Assembly (NCBI GenBank): GCA_958450365.1
Contig: CAUEEP010000289.1
Span: 480,354 to 544,353, forward strand
Direction of reading: 5' to 3'
Source: Mesorhabditis belari
Lineage: Eukaryota; Nematoda; Chromadorea; Rhabditida; Rhabditidae
Length of the DNA: 64,000 nucleotides
This document shows, one piece after another, positions 11,501 to 20,400 of the stretch (its first letter is position 1; the number at the start of each line of letters is the position of its first letter). The notes beneath the pieces were generated by a model. That model saw nothing but the letters and a program-made list of their open reading frames with translations, had not been told where the DNA came from and did not search any database. The translations under genes and the position numbers were made by a program.

Positions 11501-13581
11501 AGAGATGTCGATAAGAATTTTCCAGAAAATTATTCACTCAATTCGGTAGAGAATTTGAATTTGAAAATCTTTTCTTTTCTTTTATCAAATTTGTATTGCC
11601 TATGCGTTCCAGAATTGCCAAAAATCGCTTCAAAATCTATCTAGCTACTCACTAAAGGCAGCAACGAGACACCATCCCATTTCCTCAAAACCAAATTCTC
11701 GAAATCACATTCTAGAGCCATTTTTATTCACGAAATCTTTCTAGTGACTTCCAATTAGTACAAATATTGAATGAAATCTTGGATTTGTTGCAATGAATCA
11801 GCAGAAATATAGGGGGAAGGTCATGCGATGAAAGGTCGATTTCGGGCATCCGATCAGAAACCAAAGCTTGACTTAGGCTTAGCTTCGGTTTATTTGTATT
11901 TCCTGTGCCTTCCAGAGATTGCCAAAAATCGCTTCAAAATCTATTTATTAGGTTGATGCATGGAGTCTTTTCGTTTTTTTCGTACTTCTGTTAAAAAGTA
12001 ACAAATTCACCAATTAATCTATAGTTTGCTCTATAAAAAAAAAGTGTTTTTTTGTTCAATTTGCATCTTTTTAAATCAATTTCGGTTCACTTTCAAGCAA
12101 ATTCGAGAGTGAAAAACGTTTCTCAGTACAGGACTAAGAGAAACAAACGCCTTTTTCGTAAAAATCTATAAAAAACTCTACGGAAAAATTGGCTGAATGA
12201 ATTTCTCTGAAAATTTGGCGAAATATCAAACGTTTTTTTTTCTCTATCTTTTATCTATTGACACGAAGATAGGTTTTCTTTAGCTAAGGTGTCTAAACCG
12301 CATCATCGAGTTAGCCCTTTTTGACTACCCGACTTGATACTCTCAAGAAAATCCAGGCATTAAATCTTTTTAAACCCGTTTTAATGTTATTTTGCAGAAA
12401 AATAATTGCTTTTTCTAATGAAATCAACCGTAGTTTAATTGGTGCATTTGTTGGCTTGAAACGGCTGACGAAAAGGAACAAAAACACTTATGCATCAACC
12501 TAATAGCTATCACTAAAAGCAGCAACGAGGCACGAGTCCGTTTCCCCCAAAAATTCTATTCATTTTTTTGATTCTAATTCTATTAGAATTCAAAAAAGAA
12601 TCAAAAAATGAATGAATTTAATCAAAAAAATAGAAAATTGGATAGAAAGATGTAAAGAAAAGATTTTATCAAATAGATTACGATAAAGCGACAATCAAAA
12701 ATTTCTAGACTTCATCCGCAAAAAGAAATCTCTTCGAAACGGCAATCGGTGATCGACGTTCATGGGAAAGTTCGTGCTATTTACAGGGTGATCAAGAATT
12801 ACCGCAACAATTATTATGTTATGGGGCTTATTTCACTTTTTGCTTAGGGTCTGGTAGAGTCAGAGTTCGGCCTTGTAGTCGGTCTGGTAGAGTTAGAGTT
12901 CAGCCTTGTAGTCGGCCTGGTAGAGTTAGAGTTCGGCCTTGTAGTCGGTCTGGTAGAGCCAGAGTTCGGCCTTGTAGTCGGTCTGGTAGAGTTAGAGTTC
13001 GGCCTTGTAGTCGGTCTGGTAGAGTTAGAGTTCGGCCTTGTAGTCGGTCTGGTAGAGCCAGAGTTCGGCCTTGTAGTCGGTCTGGTAGAGTTAGAGTTCG
13101 GCCTTGTAGTCGGTCTGGTAGAGCCAGAGTTCGGCCTTGTAGTCAGTCCTGTAGAGTTAGAGTTCGGCCTTGTAGTCGGTCTTGTAGCCAGTCTTGTAGA
13201 GTCAGAGTTCTATTATTTCAAAAGCCTGGACCAGATCTGGACTTGACTAAGGCCTGGCTATGGCCTGGCTATGACTTTTTTAAAAAGCTTAAACTATTTT
13301 AAACTAGTCTTAAGCCTAACTAGGTAACTATTTCAACTTACCATCGATTTTCAAAACCGGACTTCGTCAGCGTGGTTTATTGGTAGAGCGTTGGGTCAGT
13401 AGGCGACGGTTCCGGAGCTCAGTGGGTTCGAGTCCCGGCGGTGATAATTTTTTGGATTTTTGGATCTCAGCCTAAACCGATAAAAAACCGATGTCATTCG
13501 CTAGACAATGTTGTCGTTTAGGTGATGTACACAGGTGCCAACCAGGACGACTATTTCGATCAACTCAAAGCACAATGGTGA
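5516..13581 (+). CDS. Seven-helix chemoreceptor-like GPCR (nematode Sre/Sra type)
   Basis: Nine exons join in phase: 5516-5671, 6681-6777, 8086-8232, 10215-10276, 10344-10454, 11243-11376, 11450-11545, 12709-12787, 13522-13581 (TGA), giving 313 residues, the usual size for nematode serpentine receptors. Seen: an N-terminal hydrophobic helix (SYFTEISLYLLSFVLSPFAL), helix 2 ending ARFLMIFYE, the signature ERLIATMYFATYE after helix 3, helices 4 and 5, an intracellular YTLSKRFQLTANVKAIK, helix 6, and a helix 7 with QPFIYN. From knowledge of nematode receptor families, ER-xx-AT...YE and LSxRFQ point to the Sre/Sra superfamily; the exact class is inferred. It would detect environmental chemicals in a sensory neuron. 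Helix 3 looks short, so one small exon may be missing between 6777 and 8086. Introns are unusually large and filled with repeats, including a MITE and an 11-bp array. Confidence 0.75.
5860..6510. repeat. About 143-bp tandem repeat, family 1 (second locus)
   Basis: Same unit as 1930-2650, with motif copies near 5884, 6027 and 6168 and near matches around 6311 and 6452. It lies in the first intron of the receptor gene. Confidence 0.85.
7050..7150. repeat. Long hairpin, copy 1
   Basis: TATGCTACAATGCGCGCTTA followed by a run ending AAAAAATAGC folds back on GCTATTTTTTGATACC and a partner ending GATTGTAGCATA, with an 11-nt loop. The stem has few mismatches over more than 30 bp. A second, partly altered copy begins near 7215. 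Confidence 0.7.
7215..7305. repeat. Long hairpin, copy 2
   Basis: This repeats the loop and inner stem of the hairpin at 7050-7150, preceded by the same CTCGACACTGGTTTA flank. The outer part of the right arm is replaced. It may be a small hairpin-type transposon. Confidence 0.55.
7600..8040. repeat. About 140-bp tandem repeat, family 3 (first locus)
   Basis: Units contain TTGGGTACTGTAGTTTTAG, TTGGTCTTAGAATAAC and one CTGGATAGCAC each (near 7611, 7745 and 7885). The same family recurs at 14100-14520. Confidence 0.85.
8335..8745. repeat. Segmental duplication, copy 2, inside a receptor intron
   Basis: Close copy of 3330-3745. It includes 8346-8482, which matches the Pro-rich exon in length, frame and splice borders (minus strand). 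Differences in the exon copy are few and the frame is open. Confidence 0.8.
8735..8972. repeat. ACAGACGG-type microsatellite
   Basis: Second locus of the 4-bp-core array found at 3740-4016, in the same position relative to the duplicated segment. Open frames here are products of the repeat. Confidence 0.95.
9026..9100 (-). tRNA. tRNA-like element, probably a pseudogene
   Basis: The minus strand shows an A box (TGGCCGAGTGG) and a B box (GGTTCGAGTCC) at tRNA spacing. The loop reads CTGTCAT, but the anticodon stem does not pair, so this is a tRNA-derived element and not a confident gene. Confidence 0.45.
9675..9790. repeat. Near-perfect 46-bp hairpin
   Basis: The left arm runs from CAGTTTGAGCACTTTC through AAACCCATTTTGGTGT. 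The right arm, starting ACACCAAAATGGGTTTC, is its complement with few mismatches. The loop is about 30 nt. It lies in a receptor intron just upstream of the 11-bp array. Confidence 0.75.
9858..10178. repeat. 11-bp minisatellite (GTTCCAATACG/A)n, first locus
   Basis: About 29 near-perfect copies of an 11-bp unit. Since 33 bp makes 11 codons, all frames are open on both strands; these are not genes. The same unit appears in the opposite orientation at 48605-49115. The array sits between two copies of AGATTTCT-containing host sequence. Confidence 0.95.
11948..12503. mobile_element. Complete mariner-type MITE, 556 bp
   Basis: The element begins TTAGGTTGATGCA and ends with the inverse, TGCATCAACCTAA, flanked by TA on both sides. 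No transposase is encoded. It interrupts a dispersed repeat (CAAAATCTAT...TAGCTATCACTAAAAGC) whose uninterrupted paralogue can be read near 2998-3020, proving a precise insertion. The ends resemble mariner termini, from general knowledge of that family. It lies in intron 7 of the receptor gene. Confidence 0.85.
12845..13205. repeat. 33-bp minisatellite
   Basis: About ten copies of a unit containing GGTCTGGTAGAGTTAGAG and TTCGGCCTTGTAGTC. It lies in the last intron of the receptor gene. Confidence 0.9.
13371..13446 (+). tRNA. tRNA-like element, probably a pseudogene
   Basis: Plus-strand A-box-like TTTATTGGTAGAGC and an exact B box (GGTTCGAGTCC) are present. The anticodon arm is extended and poorly paired. 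It sits in the last receptor intron. Confidence 0.4.
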
Positions 13582-13619
13582 TCGGAGGATTTAAAAGGAG
13601 ATCTTCGAGATAAAGCTGT

Positions 13620-13920
13620 TTATTTGTTTGTTTGTTTGTCTGTTTGTTTGTCTGTTTGTTTGTCTGTTTGTTTGTTTGTCCGTTTGTTTGTTTGCTTGTT
13701 TGTCTGTCTGTTTGTTTGTTTGTTTGTCCGTTTCTTTGTCTGTATGTTTCTTTGTTTCTTTGATTGCTTGTCTGTCTGCTTGTCTGTCTGTCTGCTTGTC
13801 TGTCTGTTTCTTTGTCTGTCTGTTTGTCTGTTCGTTTGCTTGTTTCTTTGTTTCTTTGCTTGCTTGTCTGTTTGCCTGTTTCTTTATTTATTTATTTATT
13901 TATTCATTCATTCATTCATT
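13620..13920. repeat. (TTTG/TCTG)n microsatellite
   Basis: About 300 bp of TTTGTCTG variants ending in TTTATTTATT and ATTCATTC, directly after the receptor stop codon. Open reading frames here are repeat products. Confidence 0.95.
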
Positions 13921-14099
13921 CAAATTGTTCTTTATTTTAAAAAATCTATCAAAAATATAAGCTAAACACGCAAAAAAAAAATGGAATGTATTGTTGGATT
14001 TTCACGGAAAATCACAAAAATCTCAAAAATTCACAAAATAGGGCAAGCGCTCTACCCAAAATCACATCGAAAATCAAAAGCAAAACATTGAAAGCAAAT

Positions 14100-14525
14100 A
14101 TTCTAAGTCCCTAATTGTAAGCAGAAGAATGGGGTACTGTCGTTTCAAATGGCCCTCTAAATTTAGGCTTAGAATAACTTTTTGAAGTTTTAAACAAAAA
14201 ATTCTGAAGTTCTGGATAGCACAGAGAGTTTTGAAAGAAAAATTTCGGTTTTTGAATAATTTAAAAAATTTATTGGGTACTGTAGTTTTAGTTTGCTCAA
14301 AATTTTTGGTCTTAGAATAACTTTTTGAAGTTTTAAACAAAAAATTCTTAAATTATGGATAGCACAGAGAGATTCTAAAAGGGAAATTTTTCGTTTTTTG
14401 AATAATTAAAATTTACTGGGTACTGTAGTTTTAGTTGGCCCAAAATTTTTCGTCTTAAAATAACTTTTTGAAGTTTTAAACAAAAAATTCTGAAATTCTG
14501 GATAGCACAGCGTAGTTCTAAATGA
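14100..14525. repeat. About 143-bp tandem repeat, family 3 (second locus)
   Basis: Three or more units match those at 7600-8040, again with one CTGGATAGCAC per unit near 14211 and 14500 and a near match at 14354. Confidence 0.85.
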
Positions 14526-14669
14526 AAATCCCTAAAATTTTTAATAATTTTAAAATTTTAAAAATATATGATTTGGGCAGTTATTGGAATTTTGTAAAAG
14601 CTCAGTTTTCTTTGAATTTTTCAAAATATTCAGCTAAGGTGATGTCCAGATTGGCGAAAAAAAGCAAAA

Positions 14670-14769
14670 TCACAAAACGCCGAGCTGTCGGAGCTCTTGG
14701 ATTTGCTTCTCGAGCTGCTCCTCGTTTTGCGTCAACCGCCGTCGGTGCTCGCCCCGGAGCGTTCCGTAG
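14670..14769 (-). CDS. Candidate terminal exon encoding a short coiled coil
   Basis: After a TTTTCAG acceptor the minus strand reads YGTLRGEHRRRLTQNEEQLE, then KQIQELRQLGVL and TGA; it needs two carried bases. The EQLEKQIQEL heptads look like a real coiled coil. It may be an alternative 3' end of the PDZ gene just upstream, since exon 15 of that gene has a second open frame of matching phase, or part of an unseen gene. Confidence 0.35.
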
Positions 14770-14789
14770 CTGAAAATTGGAAATTTTCG

Positions 14790-15240
14790 CAGAGTCTTTC
14801 AAGCTGGATGTCATGCTATTGGATTAGTGTATGAAAACGGCATTTTAGATATTTTTGGAATAGAATGAATGATAGCTGAGGGTTTTTCTGGGTTACTGTA
14901 GCTAAAGTTAGCGTAAATTTTGAATGATTCTTTCAATTTGGATGTCACTCTATTGGATTACCGTATAAGAACAGCATTTTAGATATTATTGAAATCGAAT
15001 ATAGGATGAATGATAGCTGAGGGTTTTTCTGGGTTACTGTAACTAAAGTTAGCAAATATTTCTAAAGATTCTTTCAATCTGGATGTCACGCTATTGGATT
15101 ACGGTATAAAAACGGGATTTTAGATATTTTTGGAATAGAGTATAAGATGAATGATAGCTGAGGGTTTTTCTGGGTTATTGTAGCTAAAGTTAGCGAATAT
15201 TTCTAAAGAATCTTTCAATCTGGATGTCACACTATTGGAT
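14790..15240. repeat. About 140-bp tandem repeat, family 4
   Basis: Units contain CTATTGGATTACGGTATAAA and GAATGATAGCTGAGGG, with one CTGGATGTCAC each (near 15080 and 15220, near matches at 14803 and 14939). The same family is at 58010-58330, where the adjoining exon end is also copied. Confidence 0.85.
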
Positions 15241-15261
15241 TACGATCAAACACAACACATT

Positions 15262-16459
15262 TCACGACAAGAAACGATCACGTCCATAGGACTCACGCGG
15301 AATTCGAAACTCGTCGAAATAAATGTACTTGATGCCCTTTTCAGGGACGAAGCCACAAAAGTTGCTAAATTCGAGCCGTAACTAGGAAAATACGTAACAT
15401 ATGTAAATTTTTATATGCAAATTTGGATAAATCCTCTTAAAAATGCAGCAATTAAAGCCATCTTTGGCTTTTGATTTCAGCCATTCGAGTTCAAGCTATT
15501 TAAGCGACTCTGCGTAAAGATATTCAGTTAAATTTTCGATTTTTACGTGATCTGGAGCGCACACGAATAGTCGAGTCAATTAGTTTTTGCGAAAATCCAA
15601 ATTTTGGTTAGTGGGGGGGGATCGAACCGGCGAGCTTTCTCACACCAAACTAACGCCTAACAGCAAAAATTTTAGCGAATTCGTGCAAGCTGGAGCTCAC
15701 CCTTGTGCTCAATAATCGTAAACCCTTCTCAATTGCCTGAATTCAAATTTTCGTTAGCTGAATCTTTGCTGAAAAGAAAAAAAAGAAATTTGCATACATA
15801 GCATCCTCGGATTTCGCTCGAATATCTCGCGTTTTTTTCAGCTGCCCTCGTTTCTCTTGATACAAACGGCTCCAAATCGTCGAGTCTTTCTAAATCGTGG
15901 AAATTTGGAAGGGATTACGGTAGATGAATTGGCGCTACAGTAAGCCGAATGAGACCAAGGCCGTTTTCTGGAAATTTCTTTATCTTTTCAAAATTTTCTA
16001 CCAAATTTCGATCAAACTGGAATGCACACTAGGTTTTAAATGCAAATTCGCTTCCTAAAACAGACTATAGTAAAGTGCTACAGTAAGCCGAATGAGACTA
16101 AGGCTATATTTTCAAAATTTCTTTGTCTTCTCGAAATTTTCTACTAAATTTCCATCAATCTGGAATGCACACTGGGTTTTAAATGCAAATTCGCTTCTTA
16201 AAACAGACTAAATGCAAAGTGCTACAGTAAGCCGAATGAGACCAAGGTTGTTTTCTCGAAATTTCTTTGTCTTTTCAAAATTTTCTACCAATTTTCCATC
16301 AATCTGGAATGCACACTGGGTTTTAAATGCAAATTCGCTTCTTAAAAAAGAAAAAAAAAAAAAGAGAAAGAAAGGAGAAAGAGAAAAAGGATATTTTTAA
16401 AAAAATTTTTTTTTTTTTAAAAAAATTTTTTAAAAATCAAAAAATAAAAAAAAAAAAGG

Positions 16460-16516
<57 letters not shown>

Positions 16517-17385
16517 AAATTTGAAACGCAAATCCACTTACATCCATCGTATTGCTTCGATTCAGTGATGTGGAGGGCACTCGGGGAAGTTTTCTTTCTG
16601 AAAGTTTCTCTTTTTCTCATTGCCAAGTGTGACATCCAGGATTGCCAAATACGATTTAAAATCCCGCAAAAGCTCATCAAAAAACCCACCAATGATGATG
16701 GACTTGTCGCTGTCTCGTCGCGGTATCCGCGAGACGCGCACCTCCGCGAAATCGGGCGCCCGCGCGGTGGGTGGGGGCTAGAATTTGAATGGAAATAGAT
16801 TAAATGCAGATTTAAATCCTAATTTAAATAAAAATCTCAATTTTACCGTTTAACTGAATATTTTTAAACGTTTGATGTACAGCAAAAAACGAAATTTTTA
16901 AAAACCAATTTTTCCGCTTTTTCTCTTGCTTGTTTTATGCTGTGCGTTCCAGATCACGGAAAAAAAACTTACAATTCGACTGGGTGGCCGCGCAGATTGC
17001 GGGGTTTTCATGGGGATCGCACTTCGACGTGTGGTTGGGGGAGAGGACGCGCTTCGACCAATCGCTGGGGACATTGATGGAGAGGGCGGCTGAAATTTGC
17101 TTTGGGAAAAGATTTGCGAAGTTTTGCTAAGTAGTTTGCTAAGCATTCACAGACCTTATCACAAAGTCGTTTGACTTTCGGGGGTAGGACGATGCATGGC
17201 TGTGGTTGGGGTGGGGTTGGGCTGACGGCGATGCCGAATGATTGAGGGGGGAGGAGGGTCTGCAAATTCGTTGAAATCGTTGAATTGGTTGAAATTGATT
17301 GAAATTGATAGAAATATAGGGGGAAATTGGCTACAAAATGGCCATCAATTATTGCCTTAGAGTTTTTCGGCTCAGGCTCAGGCTT

Positions 17386-17444
<59 letters not shown>

Positions 17445-20400
17445 TAGGCTTAGGCTTAGGCCCAGGCTCAGGCCCAGGCTTAGGCTCAGGCTTAGGCCCA
17501 GGCCCAGGCCCAGGCCCAGGCTCAGGCTTAGGCTTAGGCTCAGGCTTAGGCTCAGGCTCAGGCTCAGGCTCAACCTTAAGCTCAGGCCCAGGCACAGGCT
17601 CTGGTGCGTGAAAGAGATAATCGGCTTTTTGAAACTTAACTTTTAAAAGCTACAACAATTAGCTACAAGTGCTACAATAACGTTTTTCTACAACAACAAC
17701 CTACTTTTGTTAAGAGTCTTTTTAAAAATCGATTTAAACCCGATCGCAACGTTAAGAAGCAAATAAAGCCAATAGATTTGATTTTCCAATAAACTTCCCA
17801 GCTTCACCTCTAAATGATCGGAGATCTTCTCATCGTCTGTGGTCGACGAAAGACTTTCACCCATCGATCGACCATCTTCTTTATTCTCCTAAAATCAAAA
17901 AACTCCTAATTTGATCATTTTCTTGGCTTTATGTTCCTAGAAAAAGGCCAGTTTAGCTTAGCTACCGAAATCGAACTCCTTTTCACCCAATTCACAGCGC
18001 AAAACTTTTTCTCATCAAGCATTTCGGAAACTATGGATGTCACTACAGCTAAAAATCTATTTTAGAAATCAATTGGTTGAAGAAGTTCGCGACCGGAATC
18101 GAACCCGGGTCGTGTGACTGCCAGCCCAGCTCGCTAGCCACTCGGCCAAAAGTGAACTTGTAGCTTTTGATCTCAAAATTTTTCTAGCCGCCTAGTGCTT
18201 TCCAGGATCCACCCTGGATTGATTATTAGCCTAAATAGGTCATAGATAAGGCTAGATAAGGCCAGGATCAGAAAAAAAGGCCAAGAATTTGGGGGTCTAT
18301 CAGCTGAATTCCTGACTGAAAAGAGAAATCTAACGAATTCTATCGAGATCTTTAGATCATTAGGCCTCACCTCATTCAATTGTTCGGCTGGGATCGACGA
18401 CACATCCGAGTTCGACGAATAGTCCGATGATGACATCTTCGAGTGCAACTTTTGCGAGTCTAAACACATTCTGGTACAATTATTTTTTCGATTTTGGCTA
18501 TTCTGGAGTGCACACGCGTTTTTAAAACCAAAAAATTGACCTTGTTGTTCATCAATTATTTTTTCAGAAATCGACTGACTTTCGAATTTCAAGATCTCCT
18601 CTGGTTCTCTAAAAAAACATTCGTTTTTGAGAGATTCCAATTCAAAAGCTATTTACTTGATTGATTCCATTGAATGATAGATTTGTTCTTTGAATTCATC
18701 CCTTTTTTGTTGTGGTGATTGGGGAAGGGCGAAGCGTTGCGTCGTCGACTCTGACTCGACCCGAATTGGCGGGGAAACACTAAGAAAATCGGTTTTCTAT
18801 TTGATGGGATTTTCAAGCTGGAACGCACACTACAAGTTCTGCGCATTTTTTTAGTTTATTCACCAAGTTGGATTGAATTGAATTCGCTGGCGGAGGGAGT
18901 TGCTCCGGAAAAGTGGATGAAGTCGGGGAGCGGCTGAAAATTGAAATAAAAGGGTGATTAGAAAAGAAATTGAATAGAAATTGAATAGGAATTGAATTAA
19001 GAGATATCTGGAGCTTTCGAAGTTCTTTTAAAACCCACGCGAATCAGCAGAAAGCGACTCCGAACCGCTGCCCACCACTTTCCGCTCCAACTCGAGTTTC
19101 ACCTGTTTTTAAAAAAATAACAATTTCATTTGCAAGTGTGACATCCAGAATGAGCTTTAAACTTTTAAAAAAAATGATTTACTTTATATGGAGAAGCATA
19201 GGAGAGGAGAGTGATCGCGTCGGTGAAAACCATCTCGTCAAAAGAGATCCACAAGCCGCGAATGCGATCACCTAGAAGGATGCTCTTAGTCAGCGATGTT
19301 CTAATTGAAATAGATCAGATCCAGGCGCCAGGAAACTTATTTTGGTCTTGACAAGGATTGTAGGAAGCCCCGCCCCTTTTCCCATTAGCAATCCCATTAG
19401 CAAACTTTGAGGTCAAATTTCTCGGTGTTGGGTTGTCCAATTTATAAATTTTTGGTATCATTAGATGCGCCAAGTCTTTTTCTATCGATTGATATAAAAA
19501 CTATTGAAATTGGATAGCCCAAAGCCAAGAAATTTGAGCTAAAAGCTAGGTGGGAAAAGGGGCGGGGCCTCGCGTATAAAAGGTCGCCCCACGCCTTTCC
19601 CATTGACAATTCAACTTTGATTTCTGGATGGATTTCTTGGATGGCTTAACACCAAGAAATTTGAGCTTAAAGTCAAAGTGTCAATCACAAAAGTGGGCGG
19701 GGCCTCGCGTATAAAAGATTCGCCTCGCCATTGACAATCCAACTTTGAGCTTAAATTTCTCGGTGTTGGGTTTTTCAATGTAAATAGTTTTTATACGAAT
19801 CGATAAAGAAAGACTTGGCGCATCTAATTATATCAAAAATATTCAAATTAAACAGCTCAACGCCAAGAAATTTGAATTCAAAGTTAGCTACTTGGAAAAG
19901 GGGCGGGGCTTTGAGAGCTTATATACGTTTTGAGAGCTCCTTAAAGAACCGCTGAACCAATTAGTCTGAAAATTTAACTATTATAGCTTAAATTTCTTTC
20001 TTTCTTCTTTCTTCTTCCTTCTTTCTTCTTTCTTTCCTCTTTCTTTCTTCTTTCTTTCTTCTTTCTTCTTTCTTCTTTCTTTCTCCCTATAAAAACAAAT
20101 GCTTTAAAAGAGCTTTAACGCGTCCAGCTCAAACTGGTGTTTGATAAGCATTGACGAGTAGATTCAAATAAATTTTAAGATCACTAGTATAAGCACACAG
20201 CCCAGAATCAACCCAAAAGCTTTCTTACCAGCAAAAACATTCTGCGACTCTTGCGCTGGCCCTTGTGGTAACACATCTCTTATGTAAATCCCTTCACTCA
20301 TTGATCCGCGCACAGAGAAACCCAAACCAGATAAATCTTTTGATTTCAATGCCACGGCTGCAAGAGCATCCACCTGAAAAAAGGTTTTAATTAGATTTAG

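Noticed and set aside
13624..13965. Cys/Leu/Phe-rich frames that resemble membrane helices
   Set aside because: Produced by the TTTGTCTG microsatellite after the receptor stop codon.
17008..17646. [15 protein letters not shown] and RLRLRL frames
   Set aside because: Translations of the degenerate GGCTCA/GGCTTA array.
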